A DNA stretch of 64,000 bases from Fuerstiella sp041398845 (GCA_041398845.1 JAWKTZ010000007.1:930001-994000), one strand, 5' to 3'; counted from the first letter of the stretch, positions 37,524 to 47,422 are shown. Program-made: numbers and translations. Notes: a model not told the origin generated them from the letters alone.

Positions 37524-37588
37524 CTGCGGCAGGACGCTGCTGTGTTGCTACTCCGTTTCCCATTGACCACTTTTGCCGGACTCATTGA

Positions 37589-39511
37589 ATGATTGAGCCG
37601 AGTTCTGTGCCATGGAATTCCATGGACGCTGTCGAGTTATATGAAGTCAGTCGCTGGGGGAACGGATATTTTTCCGTCGGCGAAAACGGCAACCTGCTGG
37701 TGCATCCGGAACGCAATCCGGAACGCTTCATCGATCTGAAAGAGCTGATGGATCGCCTGCAGGCACGCAATCTGGACGCGCCGGTGCTGCTGCGATTCAA
37801 CGGCATCATTCGGGACCGACTGAAGGTTCTGAATGATGCCTTTGCCTGCGCCATCAAGGATCATGGATATCAGGGAAAGTACGCGTGCGTCTACCCGATC
37901 AAGGTGAATCAGCAGCGCGAAGTGGTGGAGAAAGTGGTCGAGTATGGTCGTGAGTTCGGCTTCGGTCTGGAGGCCGGCAGCAAACCCGAGCTGCTGGCCG
38001 TTGTCGCCATGACCGACCCTCAGACGCCCATCATCTGCAACGGCTTTAAAGACAGCGAATTCATCGAAATGGCACTGCTGGCTCAGAAAGTCGGCCGGCA
38101 CGTCATTCCGGTAGTGGAAAAATACACCGAACTGGACCTGATTCTGGAACATGCCGAAAAGATGGGCGTTCGCCCGGCGATCGGCATGCGAGTCAAACTG
38201 GCGGCTCGCGGAGCCGGACGGTGGCAGTCATCCGGAGGCTATCGCTCCAAATTCGGCCTGCGCGTGAACGAGATTCTGACCGCGCTGGAGGAATTGAAGA
38301 AGCGCGGCATGGAAGACTGCTTCCACCTGCTGCATTTTCATCTGGGCAGCCAGATCACCAACATTCGACAGGTCAAGTCCGCTCTGAACGAAGCATCACG
38401 CGTTTACGCCGACCTGGTCAAACGCGGAGCCGGCCTGAAATATCTGGACGTTGGCGGCGGGTTGGGAGTCGACTACGACGGGTCTCAAACCAACTTCGAA
38501 TCCAGCATGAACTACACGATCGAAGAGTACGCTCGCGACGTGGTCTATCACATCCAGACCGTGTGTGATGATGCCGAGGTTCCTCACCCGAACATCATTT
38601 CAGAAAGCGGACGAGCGATCTCGGCATTTCACAGCGTGCTGGTGTTCGGCGTGCTGGGCGTTTCGCGGCAGGGCAATGAAGAACCCATCGAAAAACTGCA
38701 GCCACCGGAAGATTCCGATCAGGCCATCCTTGACCTGTTTCAGACGTGCAGAGGATTGACGACACGCAACGCATTGGAAAGCTACCACGATGCTCAGCAG
38801 GCCATCGATGTCGCCATGACCATGTTCGCGACGGGCCATCTGACACTCGAACAGCGGTGTCTGGCAGAGAATCTGTATTTCGCCATCTGCCACCGCATCT
38901 GGACTCTGACGCAGGCGATGGAATACATTCCGGAAGAGCTGGAAAAGCTGAATCGGATGTTGTCAGACAATTACTTCTGCAACTTTTCGCTGTTTCAGTC
39001 GATGCCGGATTCGTGGGCCATTAAACAGTTGTTTCCCGTGCTGCCCATTCATCGATTGAATGAAGAGCCCAGACGTCACGCTGTGTTGAGCGATATTACG
39101 TGCGATTCGGACGGCAAGATCGATCAGTTCATTGATCGCCGTGACGTCAAACAGACGTTGAAGCTGCATGATTTTGACGGGTCACAGTATTTTCTGGGTA
39201 CGTTTCTGATTGGAGCGTATCAGGAAATTCTGGGAGACCTGCATAACCTGTTTGGTGATACTCATGCCGTTCATGTGGATTTGACGGACAACGGCGAAGT
39301 TGTTCTGGATGCGATTCTGAAAGGGGAAACCGTGAGCGAAGTTCTGGACTATGTCCAGTTCAGCGGTCGCGACCTGATTCACCGACTTCAAACCGCCGTC
39401 GACACCGCCGTCCGCGACGGTCTGATCGATCACGCTCAGGCCGGCCAGTTCGTCCGTTTTTACGAAGAAGCGCTGAACGGCTACACCTATCTGGAAGAGC
39501 CGGCAGTCTGA
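37589..39511 (+). CDS. speA: biosynthetic arginine decarboxylase
   Basis: A 640-residue PLP enzyme of the normal SpeA size. Motifs in order: YACVYPIKVNQQREVVEKV with the PLP-binding Lys, GLEAGSKPELLAV, LLHFHLGSQITNI, YLDVGGGLGVDYDGS, SESGRAISAFHSVLVFGV and the late DLTDNGEVVLDAILKGE. It decarboxylates arginine to agmatine, the first step of one polyamine route. Enzymes for agmatine use are not in this window. ATG at 37589 and at 37622 (MDAVELYEV) are both possible; the former was kept. Confidence 0.96.
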   Translation: MIEPSSVPWNSMDAVELYEVSRWGNGYFSVGENGNLLVHPERNPERFIDLKELMDRLQARNLDAPVLLRFNGIIRDRLKVLNDAFACAIKDHGYQGKYACVYPIKVNQQREVVEKVVEYGREFGFGLEAGSKPELLAVVAMTDPQTPIICNGFKDSEFIEMALLAQKVGRHVIPVVEKYTELDLILEHAEKMGVRPAIGMRVKLAARGAGRWQSSGGYRSKFGLRVNEILTALEELKKRGMEDCFHLLHFHLGSQITNIRQVKSALNEASRVYADLVKRGAGLKYLDVGGGLGVDYDGSQTNFESSMNYTIEEYARDVVYHIQTVCDDAEVPHPNIISESGRAISAFHSVLVFGVLGVSRQGNEEPIEKLQPPEDSDQAILDLFQTCRGLTTRNALESYHDAQQAIDVAMTMFATGHLTLEQRCLAENLYFAICHRIWTLTQAMEYIPEELEKLNRMLSDNYFCNFSLFQSMPDSWAIKQLFPVLPIHRLNEEPRRHAVLSDITCDSDGKIDQFIDRRDVKQTLKLHDFDGSQYFLGTFLIGAYQEILGDLHNLFGDTHAVHVDLTDNGEVVLDAILKGETVSEVLDYVQFSGRDLIHRLQTAVDTAVRDGLIDHAQAGQFVRFYEEALNGYTYLEEPAV

Positions 39512-39525
39512 CTGAGTGAAAGAAG

Positions 39526-39599
<74 letters not shown>

Positions 39600-39902
39600 G
39601 TAGTGTGACTGGGGCGAATATAGTGGATGTTTTCCATGGAATCAATGGGAGCGAGATGCAGATTGCGATTTCCCGGAACGTAAACCGGACAGTACGGGGA
39701 GAATATGGGAAAGGTCATGTTCCGCAGCCCTGGAGCCGGCAACCGTACCGCTTCAGTTGGAACCGCGTTGTGGGTTCGATAATCTTTGCCGTCGATGTTG
39801 GTGTTCTGCCAGTGCCTGTGTGGATTTCAGCGGAATGTCTGACACCCGGCGGCAGCAGTGGTTCGGCGAGTCACCTTTCGAACGTCCTGGAATTCAATCG
39901 CT
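39600..39902. other. intergenic stretch, no gene seen
   Basis: About 300 bases upstream of the MDR dehydrogenase gene and upstream of the tRNA. A small plus-strand frame crosses it without protein-like features. It should contain promoters for both the tRNA (minus) and the dehydrogenase (plus). Confidence 0.4.
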
Positions 39903-40886
39903 ATGCTGGCTGGACAATTCACTTCCCAACGCACCGTCAAACTGGTTGACGTCGACGAACCTGTGCTGGACGCGTCGCTGAGCGGTCAGATCATTTTTCA
40001 GCCGGAACTGACGTGCCTGTGCGGCTCGGACCTGCCGTTCTTTGATGCGGAATTCGAAGGACATTCCATTGAGTATCCTCAGCCACCCGGAATGTCATTG
40101 CATGAAATGGTGGGAACGGTCGTGCAGACAAACGGAACGCAGTGGGAACCGGGCACGCGAGTTCTGGCGGTCCCCGTCGGTCAGCGAGGATTCTACGAAC
40201 GCTATGTGTTGTCAGAAGATCGAGCCTGCGCCCTGGACCCGCGACTTTCTGATGAAGTCGCTCTGCTGGCTCAACCCTTTGGCACCGTCGTGTGGGCTCT
40301 GAAGAAACTGCCCAACATGATCGACCGGGATGTGGTTGTGCTGGGACTGGGGCCGATCGGACAGATGTTTGTTGCCGGACTGCGGAATCTGGGAGCACGG
40401 CGTATCATCGGAATCGATCCGATCGCCGACCGAACAGCTCTGGGGCTGAAGATGGGGGCCACTCACACCATCACGACATCGGGACGCGAGGCGGAAGGCG
40501 ACGTGCGAAGAATTCTGAACGGGACACTGCCGGACATCGTTGTCGAAGCTGTCGGCCATCGAGCTCAGGCTTTTGATGATGCCACGTTGTTGACGAAACC
40601 GTTCGGCAGCGTTCTGTATTTCGGAGTTCCGGCTGTGCCACTGAACGGCATCGACCTGAAAGCCGCCATGCTGAAGAACATCACCATTCTGACCAGCCTG
40701 CATCCCGACTTCGAACGCACGTTTCCTCTGGCGATGCAATGGCTGGCGGAAGGGCGAGTTGACCTGTCGCCCCTGATCACTCATCGGTTTCCGGTCTCTC
40801 AGATTCAGCACGCCTATGATCTGTTTCGTGATCGACGGGACGGAGCGATCAAGGTGCTGGTGGAGTTTCCGGCGATGGAGAAATAG
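39903..40886 (+). CDS. medium-chain dehydrogenase/reductase, zinc-type
   Basis: A 327-residue protein of the alcohol/polyol dehydrogenase superfamily. The N-terminal GroES-like domain has CLCGSDLPFFDAEF with the typical zinc-ligand cysteine and PGMSLHEMVGTV with His and Glu ligands. The Rossmann domain holds VVVLGLGPIGQMFVAGLRNL. The structural-zinc cysteine loop of many family members is missing. The substrate cannot be told; sorbitol-, threonine- or sugar-alcohol-like dehydrogenases are similar. The next gene begins three bases after the stop. Confidence 0.85.
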   Translation: MLAGQFTSQRTVKLVDVDEPVLDASLSGQIIFQPELTCLCGSDLPFFDAEFEGHSIEYPQPPGMSLHEMVGTVVQTNGTQWEPGTRVLAVPVGQRGFYERYVLSEDRACALDPRLSDEVALLAQPFGTVVWALKKLPNMIDRDVVVLGLGPIGQMFVAGLRNLGARRIIGIDPIADRTALGLKMGATHTITTSGREAEGDVRRILNGTLPDIVVEAVGHRAQAFDDATLLTKPFGSVLYFGVPAVPLNGIDLKAAMLKNITILTSLHPDFERTFPLAMQWLAEGRVDLSPLITHRFPVSQIQHAYDLFRDRRDGAIKVLVEFPAMEK

Positions 40887-40889
40887 AGC

Positions 40890-42431
40890 GTGGCGGAAAT
40901 GACTCCGGAACAACGGCGGGCTTTTGCTGACCACTGCGTGGCTGAAGCGCGGCGGATCTGGGGGCACAATGAACGCCTGAGTTCAGACAGCGCCGCCGTC
41001 AGGCTCGACCCGGCGAGCTGCATGGCGTGGCTGGATGCTCAGATGAGCTGTCCGAATGGCGGCTGTTTGACTCCGGGGTTTCCGGGAAGAACGGCACCCA
41101 CGGTCTTCCCGTTTTTCAGGCGGCGACTGGTGTGGTGGCCCACCGGCATTTCCGAACGTCGACGAATCGCCGTTGTGTCGTCACGTCTGAGTCAGCGCAA
41201 AGATCTGCATCGACCGTGGTTCGATGCGCTGCGCACACTGACGCTGCGCTGCGATCGCGAGCGTGAGTGTTTTTGTGTGGCCGAAGGAACGGCCGCCTGC
41301 GATGCTGTGCAGCGAGCTGCCATTTTGTTTGATGTCCCCGTGCTGAAGCTGATTGTTGATGGTCGACAGACGTCTGAAACCAATGTTCTGGCCGAATGGT
41401 TGTGCAGCGCCATGGCGATGTCGCACGCGTCGGGTACCTCGCAGCAGATGGTGGCGGTTGTGTCTCCTGAGTTCGTGGCCGACGACGCGGCGAGCGAACC
41501 GATTTTCACACCCAAACCGCTGCGCATTCCGCCCGCCGATTCTGCTTTGATTGCCGCTGCCGACCGAGTCGTGGCGATAAGCTGTCGAGCCAACGGAAAC
41601 ATCGAATCACTGCTGCACAGTCGCCTGAGTGCCGGAGACAAAGCCTCCGTTCTGGTGCTCGACGACGTCAACTGCAGTCCTCCGGCTGTTCTGCAGTTCC
41701 TGAAGGACGCCGGAGCCGTGCCGTGGATTCTGTACGGACAGCCGACCGATGACCAACGGCAGGGGCTTAAGCTGGCAGACGACTCTTCGGCTGCCGATCC
41801 GTCATCCGATCTCGCTGTTGCCAGGGGGCGAGTTGCGGACAGCGTTCTCACGGCACCTCAGGACTGGCTGTGCCACTGGACTCGGCCTGCATCGGGACCC
41901 TGGCCCGGGCAAAGTCAGGACGACTTTCTGGATGAACTCATTCTGGGCTGCGGCAGTGCCGATCGTTCTGCCATCGCCTGTCTGCTGCGAATGCTGACCG
42001 AAGCATCGGTGGTCGCCACGGCAACTCGTCGAAACGAACCGGCGACGGTTTCGCTGACTGCCGTTCCGCTGCGTGAGTTTCGTGCTCGTCGCGTCTTTCG
42101 AACTCATCGCCGTCGCTATGATTTCGAACCATGGGGTGTTGCCATCAGAAAGGCGTCGCTGGTTGATCTGGGAGCTCGCGCCGTGCGCTATCTGGAATCA
42201 GGCGACGTGGCTGATCCGGAGACGCCCGAATTCACTCAGCAGCGCTGGGATGCTCAGGGCAGAATCGACTGGTCCATGGAACAGGAATGGCGCATTGCGG
42301 GTGACATTGATTTTCGGTCTTTGGAGACACAGGACGTCTGCTTCTTCGTCAACGAAGCGTCTGAGGCCGAATTGATCCGGCGCAGTGGACACTGGTCGGT
42401 GGTGGTCGTTCCGGAAGCGGCGAATGCCTGA
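40890..42431 (+). CDS. unrecognised 513-residue protein
   Basis: I do not recognise this protein. It starts with GTG just after the dehydrogenase stop. The N-terminal half has a possible nucleotide-fold pattern (RRIAVVSSRLSQRKDLHRPW; CAEGTAACDAV-like core; VLKLIVDGRQT) with many cysteines, then VVAISCRANGNIESLLHSRL. The last ~115 residues (from about 400) contain RRRYDFEPWGVAIRKASLV, GARAVRY and IDWSMEQEWRIAGDIDF, an arrangement of aromatic, Arg and Glu-Trp-Arg residues like that of AbiGi-type or DUF2971-like domains. That likeness is from memory of patterns only. It overlaps murD by eight bases, so it is probably translated with it. Confidence 0.6.
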   Translation: MAEMTPEQRRAFADHCVAEARRIWGHNERLSSDSAAVRLDPASCMAWLDAQMSCPNGGCLTPGFPGRTAPTVFPFFRRRLVWWPTGISERRRIAVVSSRLSQRKDLHRPWFDALRTLTLRCDRERECFCVAEGTAACDAVQRAAILFDVPVLKLIVDGRQTSETNVLAEWLCSAMAMSHASGTSQQMVAVVSPEFVADDAASEPIFTPKPLRIPPADSALIAAADRVVAISCRANGNIESLLHSRLSAGDKASVLVLDDVNCSPPAVLQFLKDAGAVPWILYGQPTDDQRQGLKLADDSSAADPSSDLAVARGRVADSVLTAPQDWLCHWTRPASGPWPGQSQDDFLDELILGCGSADRSAIACLLRMLTEASVVATATRRNEPATVSLTAVPLREFRARRVFRTHRRRYDFEPWGVAIRKASLVDLGARAVRYLESGDVADPETPEFTQQRWDAQGRIDWSMEQEWRIAGDIDFRSLETQDVCFFVNEASEAELIRRSGHWSVVVVPEAANA

Positions 42432-43860
42432 GATACCTCGAACGCTTTCGCAGATTGAAAGCTATAAAGGACGACGCATCACCATCATGGGGTTGGGGGC
42501 GTTTGGCGGCGGTGTTCAGGCAGCTCGTTTTCTGGCTCAGCGCGGGGCCGACGTCACGATCACGGATCTGCGCAGCGAAGAACAACTTGCCGAGTCGCTG
42601 CAGCAGTTGGCCGATGTGCCGCTTCACGCGTTGTTTCTGAACGACCATCCGGAATCGGCGTTTGAAGGAACGGAACTGTTGATTGTGAATCCGGCAGTGA
42701 AGCCCGACAGCCGGATCGTCGAAGAGTGCCGTCGGCGCGGGACGATAATCAGCAGTGAGATCGAATTGTTTCTGCACCACAACGTCGGGCGGGTTGTCGC
42801 GGTGACGGGCAGCAACGGCAAGTCGACAACATCCGCACTGATTTATCGTCTGCTGAAAGACAATTCGGCATTGGCGGATCGCCGGATCCGGCTGGGAGGC
42901 AACATCGGAACCAGCCTGCTCCCGGATGTCGACAATATTCGGCAGACCGATTTGGTCATCCTTGAACTCAGCAGTTTCCAACTGCATCAGTTGCGACAAT
43001 CTGAATTTGCTCCGGCTGTTGCCGTCGTCACAAACTTTGCTGTGAATCATCTGGACTGGCACGGCAGTGTGGACCACTACCGCGCCGCGAAACAGGTGAT
43101 TCTTCGGCGCCAGCGTCGCGACGACATCGCGGTGCTTCCCGATGTGTTTGACGAAGACATCGGAGCGCCGGTGTGGCGAGCTCGCGGTGAACATCTGCGG
43201 TTCGGACTTCGTGATCAGGGCGAAGACGGCGCGTTTCTGGAAGACGGAACGTTGATCCTCAGACGCGGTCACTTTGAAGACGCCGTGAGACTGAATGTGC
43301 CGGCATTGCTTCCGGGGGACCACAATCGCCTGAATGTTGCGGCTGCCGGTGCGGCGGCGTGGGTGGCAGGAGCGGATCCGAATGACTTTGGTTCTGCACT
43401 GGGCAACTTCCGCCCGCTGGAACACCGACTGCAGTTGGTCGCTCAGGGACGCGGGTTAAGGTTCTACAATGATTCCATCGCCACAACTCCTGAATCGGCG
43501 ATTGCTGCGCTAAGAACGTTTTCCCAACGGTGCGTGATTCTTGCCGGAGGCGCTGACAAAGGATCTGATCTGACGGATTTCGCGGACGTCATTCAGCAGC
43601 GAGCGTCCGGAGCGGTTCTGCTGGGGCAGACGGCCGAACAGCTTGAACAGCTTCTGGACCGTTTTAACCAGCGGCCGCCGGTTGTTCCTGTTCGGATCGC
43701 CAACGATTTTTCAGACGCCTTTCGAGCGGCGGTTGCACTTGCGGGGCAGAGCGGTATCGTGCTGCTTTCCCCCGGTTGCGCCAGCTTTGGCTGGTTTCGG
43801 GATTTTCGAGAACGCGGGGAACAGTTTACCAAACTGGCCCGGGAATGGATCAACGCATGA
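42424..43860 (+). CDS. murD: UDP-N-acetylmuramoyl-L-alanine:D-glutamate ligase
   Basis: A 478-residue Mur ligase. The N-terminal nucleotide-fold (ITIMGLGAFGGGVQAARFLA) is followed by the ATP loop VTGSNGKSTTSALIY, RLGGNIGTSLLPD, LELSSFQLHQLRQSEF, VTNFAVNHLDWHG and the late NDSIATTPESAIAAL and GGADKGSDL and LSPGCASFGWFRDFRERG, all typical of MurD. It adds D-glutamate to the peptidoglycan precursor in the cytosol, consistent with planctomycetes keeping peptidoglycan genes. No other mur genes are nearby. The start follows GGAAG and overlaps the preceding gene; its end overlaps the next gene as ATGA. Confidence 0.94.
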   Translation: MPEIPRTLSQIESYKGRRITIMGLGAFGGGVQAARFLAQRGADVTITDLRSEEQLAESLQQLADVPLHALFLNDHPESAFEGTELLIVNPAVKPDSRIVEECRRRGTIISSEIELFLHHNVGRVVAVTGSNGKSTTSALIYRLLKDNSALADRRIRLGGNIGTSLLPDVDNIRQTDLVILELSSFQLHQLRQSEFAPAVAVVTNFAVNHLDWHGSVDHYRAAKQVILRRQRRDDIAVLPDVFDEDIGAPVWRARGEHLRFGLRDQGEDGAFLEDGTLILRRGHFEDAVRLNVPALLPGDHNRLNVAAAGAAAWVAGADPNDFGSALGNFRPLEHRLQLVAQGRGLRFYNDSIATTPESAIAALRTFSQRCVILAGGADKGSDLTDFADVIQQRASGAVLLGQTAEQLEQLLDRFNQRPPVVPVRIANDFSDAFRAAVALAGQSGIVLLSPGCASFGWFRDFRERGEQFTKLAREWINA

Positions 43861-44981
43861 ACGGCTGTCGAATTCCACTTTGCTTCGCTTGTCTGTTGGC
43901 GGTTGTCTGCGTTATGGGCTGTGGTGAATCGGCCGATGAAGCCGAGACGACCGACAGTCCGCCGGTGATGCGAGCCGACCCGGCTGACAATCCACCGCTG
44001 TTGACAATTCGCGAACTTCGCCGGCAGCTTCGCGCGAATGATCTGGCGAAATTCAAGCGAGTCGGCAATGACATTGTTGAAGCAGAACTGTTTCAGGCAG
44101 GCGTTGACGATCTCTCGGCGCTGAAGGGGCTGCCGCTGCGATCACTGGATCTCGGCATGAACAATGTGTCGGATATTTCGGCGCTGGCGGGAATGCCGCT
44201 CAAACGACTGATTCTGGAGAACACTCAGGTGGCCGATTTGAGCGTTCTGAAAGGGATGCCGCTGGAAGTGCTTCAGTTGCAGAACACAAAGGTCACCGAT
44301 CTGTCGGTGCTGGAAGGCATGCCACTGAAGGAACTGAATCTGCTGGCACTGCCGGTTGATGATGTCACTGCGTTTGCGTCGTTGCCATTGCAGTCGCTGT
44401 GGCTGAATCAAACTCAGGTCAAAGATCTTTCGCCTTTGAAAGGCAAGTCGCTGGTGAGTCTGGATGTGGAAGGAACTCAGGTCAGCGACCTGCAGGCACT
44501 CGAAGGGATGAGCAGTCTGAAGCGACTGAACATTTCAAACACACCGGTCACGGATGTCTCGCCGCTGAAAGGACTGAAGCTGGAACGCGTCACTCTGACA
44601 CCTCAGACAATCAAGTCGGGAATGGAGGTGCTGCGAGACATGCCGTCGCTTCAGCAGATTCAAACCAGCATGGAAGGAGTTGGAGGACAAAGCGCAACTG
44701 AATTCTGGCAGAAATTCGATGCCGGTGTCTGGGAAGAAAAGCCCGAAGCGAAGCCATCACAGAACTCCGCACCGGAAGAGGCGAACTCAACGACAGATCC
44801 GGCGAAAGAAGAAACCCAACCGGACACAGACAAGCCCGCTGCTGACAAACCGGACACAGACAAGCCGGACACAGCCAAACCTGCGGCGGACAAAGAAACC
44901 ACTCCTTCAGAAACCGAAAAAAAGGATACACAAATTCCCGAGCCGGCCGCCTCTTCCGACACAGAGGCGGCCGGAACGTAA
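43857..44981 (+). CDS. leucine-rich-repeat lipoprotein
   Basis: A 374-residue protein. A lipobox VVCVMGCGES follows the hydrophobic leader, so it should be lipid-anchored. Residues about 75-260 hold short leucine-rich repeats with the unit PLxxLxLxxTxVxDLSxLKGM, about eight copies. The C-terminal 90 residues are a Lys/Asp/Pro/Ala-rich low-complexity tail with repeats such as DTDKPAADKPDTDKPDT. The repeats are probably for protein binding outside the cytoplasm. It is coupled to murD by ATGA overlap and precedes the MoxR gene by 22 bases. Confidence 0.85.
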   Translation: MNGCRIPLCFACLLAVVCVMGCGESADEAETTDSPPVMRADPADNPPLLTIRELRRQLRANDLAKFKRVGNDIVEAELFQAGVDDLSALKGLPLRSLDLGMNNVSDISALAGMPLKRLILENTQVADLSVLKGMPLEVLQLQNTKVTDLSVLEGMPLKELNLLALPVDDVTAFASLPLQSLWLNQTQVKDLSPLKGKSLVSLDVEGTQVSDLQALEGMSSLKRLNISNTPVTDVSPLKGLKLERVTLTPQTIKSGMEVLRDMPSLQQIQTSMEGVGGQSATEFWQKFDAGVWEEKPEAKPSQNSAPEEANSTTDPAKEETQPDTDKPAADKPDTDKPDTAKPAADKETTPSETEKKDTQIPEPAASSDTEAAGT

Positions 44982-45003
44982 CAGACCTTCGCGGGAGTTT
45001 GTG

Positions 45004-45951
45004 ATGAGCACAGCCGTTATGACACCAGATACGATTCAGAAGATTCGAGCCAACGTGGAATCTGCGGTGCTGGGCAAGCAGGACACCGTGCGACTGGCGG
45101 TTGTCGCGATGCTGGCCGGAGGGCATATTCTGCTGGAGGATGCTCCAGGGCTGGGCAAGACATCGCTGGCACGGGCTCTGGCGAAAAGCCTCGGTTGCCG
45201 GTTTACACGACTTCAGTTTACTCCCGATCTGCTGCCGAGCGATATTCTGGGAGCCAACGTGTATCGGCCGGACAGCGGTGAATTTGTGTTTCGACCTGGT
45301 CCGGTGTTTACCAACGTGCTGCTGGCGGACGAAATCAATCGCACCACACCCCGAACTCAAAGTGCGCTGCTGGAAGTGATGAGCGAACGGCAGGTGTCCA
45401 TTGAAGGCGAGACTGTGCCGGTGGATGAACCGTTTCTGGTCATTGCCACTCAGAACCCGTTCGAATTTGAAGGCACGTATCCTCTGCCGGAAAACCAGCT
45501 CGACCGTTTTATGTTGTGCCTGGAGCTGGGGTATCCCGATCGCGAAACAGAGCGTGAAGTTTTCAATCGACATCGTTCCGGCGAACCCACGGACGAACTG
45601 CGGGCTGTCACGGACGCTGCGGAGATCATCGGGCTGCAGCGTCAGGTGCAGGCCGTGCGAGTGGATGATTCGATCGCGGATTACGTTCTGGACGTTGTCG
45701 AAGCCACTCGCGAACATGCGGAACTGGCTCTGGGTGTGAGCACGCGCGGAGCACTCACGCTGTATCGGGCGGCTCAGGCAATGGCCATGGTGGACGAACG
45801 AGATTTTGTGATTCCCGATGATGTCAAGGAATTGTGCCTGCCGGTGCTGGCTCACCGAGTTGTCTGTCGCGGAGCCGTTCGTGACGGACATCGGCAGCGA
45901 GCCGGGCAGATTCTGAACAGCATTCTGGATCGTCTGGCCGTGCCAACGTAG
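45004..45951 (+). CDS. MoxR-family AAA+ ATPase
   Basis: A 315-residue ATPase. Walker A APGLGKTS at about 47-54, RLQFTPDLLPSDILG, Walker B-like NVLLADEINRTTPRTQSAL, sensor VIATQNPFEFEGTYPLPENQ and C-terminal STRGALTLYRAAQAMAM follow the MoxR order. Such ATPases work with DUF58 and VWA proteins to assemble or activate other complexes. GGGAG lies upstream of the start. The usual partners are at 12.2-14.9 kb instead of here. Confidence 0.93.
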   Translation: MSTAVMTPDTIQKIRANVESAVLGKQDTVRLAVVAMLAGGHILLEDAPGLGKTSLARALAKSLGCRFTRLQFTPDLLPSDILGANVYRPDSGEFVFRPGPVFTNVLLADEINRTTPRTQSALLEVMSERQVSIEGETVPVDEPFLVIATQNPFEFEGTYPLPENQLDRFMLCLELGYPDRETEREVFNRHRSGEPTDELRAVTDAAEIIGLQRQVQAVRVDDSIADYVLDVVEATREHAELALGVSTRGALTLYRAAQAMAMVDERDFVIPDDVKELCLPVLAHRVVCRGAVRDGHRQRAGQILNSILDRLAVPT

Positions 45952-45982
45952 TTCTGTGTCCCATCAATCGCAAAGAAATCGA

Positions 45983-47422
45983 ATGTCAATGTTCATCCGC
46001 ACGTTCTTCGTCGTGCCGACAATCCTGTTGGCTTTGTTGAGCAATCCCGATGTTGCCCGATCTCAGAACCTGACGACGGACGAAGCCACAAAACAACTGC
46101 ATCGTGTCATCGGCTTTTATCGCAACCACGTGGGCTACGAAGGAGCCTGGCTGTGGCGCTATGCGGCCGACCTTTCGGCTCAGGAAGGCGAAGGCGAAGC
46201 CACTCGAACCAGCGGCTGGACTCAACCTCCCGGAACGCCTACGGTGGGGGAAGCGTTCCTGAACGCATGGCGACTGACGGACGATTCGCAGTGTCTGGAA
46301 GCTGCCATCGAAGCAGCTCAGGCTCTGGTGCGCAGTCAGTTGGTGTCGGGGGGATGGAGCGACCATTTTGATCTGGCCGAACCTGGTCGCCGGCGTTATC
46401 GGTATCGCTCGGACGGCAACAAAGCCGGCGAACGAAACAACACGACGTTTGATGACAACAAAACGCAGTCCGCGATGATGCTGCTGATGCACGTGGACGA
46501 AGCTCTGACGTTTCGTGACCCGCAGATTCACGAAGCTGTGGAATACGGTCTGCAGAACATTCTGGCCGCTCAGTATCCCAACGGAGCCTGGCCGCAGCAG
46601 TTTTCAGAACCTCCCAACGCTGCCGATTTTCCCGTGAAGAAGGCCTCGTATCCGAAATCGTGGTCGCGAACGCATCCCAAAGAGAAATACACCAGCTACT
46701 ACACACTGAACGACAACAACATGTCGCACATTGTGGAAATGCTGCTCGAAGCCAACCGCATTTACAAACGGCAGGACTGTTTCGACGCGGCTCGTCGCAC
46801 GGGAGATTTCTTCCTGCTGGCTCAGATGCCGGAACCTCAACCCGGCTGGGCTCAACAGTATTCGTCGGACATGCACCCGATGTGGGCTCGAAAATTTGAA
46901 CCGGCCGCAATCACCGGCGGGGAATCTCAGGCCGTGATGAACACGTTGATCCTGCTGTATTCCACGACCGGTGACCGACGCTATGTCGAGACGCTGCCGA
47001 AGGCGTTTGAATACTATGAACGTTCAAAGCTGGCGGACGGCAAACTGGCTCGATTTTACGAACTGCAGACCAACCGCCCGCTGTACTTCACGAAGGATTA
47101 CGAACTGACTTACAGCGACGACGACATGCCAACTCATTATTCGTTCAAGGTGTCGTCGAAATTGGATCGTCTCCGCAAATATTATGAAAAAGCTCTGTCC
47201 GCTGACGTCCCTGTTCGAACGAAGCCACCGGAAGGAAAACGAGCCGAACGCAGCGAAAAGCTGGAACGAGAAGCCCGCCGCGTGATTGAAGCTCTGGATG
47301 ATCGTGGAGCATGGGTGGAACGCGGATCGATGCGTCACCAGAAAGCTGACCTGGACGTGATTGACATGCGAACATTTGTCAAACGCCTGGAACCGCTGGC
47401 GCGCTACGCCGGCAGTGAGTAG
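45983..47422 (+). CDS. secreted pectate lyase (PL10-like)
   Basis: A 479-residue protein with a signal sequence (FVVPTILLALLSNPDVARS). The body is an all-helical toroid typical of PL10 lyases: TTFDDNKTQSAMMLLMHVDE, NILAAQYPNGAWPQQF, YTSYYTLNDNNMSHIVEM and later AITGGESQAVMNTLILLY. Acidic and Arg residues near the NDN and WPQ motifs are probably the catalytic and sugar-binding ones. It would cleave pectate outside the cell, but sequence alone does not prove the substrate. A GTG at 45956 is a further start; ATG at 45983 was chosen. Confidence 0.85.
   Translation: MSMFIRTFFVVPTILLALLSNPDVARSQNLTTDEATKQLHRVIGFYRNHVGYEGAWLWRYAADLSAQEGEGEATRTSGWTQPPGTPTVGEAFLNAWRLTDDSQCLEAAIEAAQALVRSQLVSGGWSDHFDLAEPGRRRYRYRSDGNKAGERNNTTFDDNKTQSAMMLLMHVDEALTFRDPQIHEAVEYGLQNILAAQYPNGAWPQQFSEPPNAADFPVKKASYPKSWSRTHPKEKYTSYYTLNDNNMSHIVEMLLEANRIYKRQDCFDAARRTGDFFLLAQMPEPQPGWAQQYSSDMHPMWARKFEPAAITGGESQAVMNTLILLYSTTGDRRYVETLPKAFEYYERSKLADGKLARFYELQTNRPLYFTKDYELTYSDDDMPTHYSFKVSSKLDRLRKYYEKALSADVPVRTKPPEGKRAERSEKLEREARRVIEALDDRGAWVERGSMRHQKADLDVIDMRTFVKRLEPLARYAGSE

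Noticed and set aside
42349..43425. A 358-residue minus-strand frame
   Set aside because: It is the antisense shadow of murD.
44611..45891. A 426-residue minus-strand frame
   Set aside because: It is antisense to the clear MoxR gene and the LRR gene; its composition is not protein-like.
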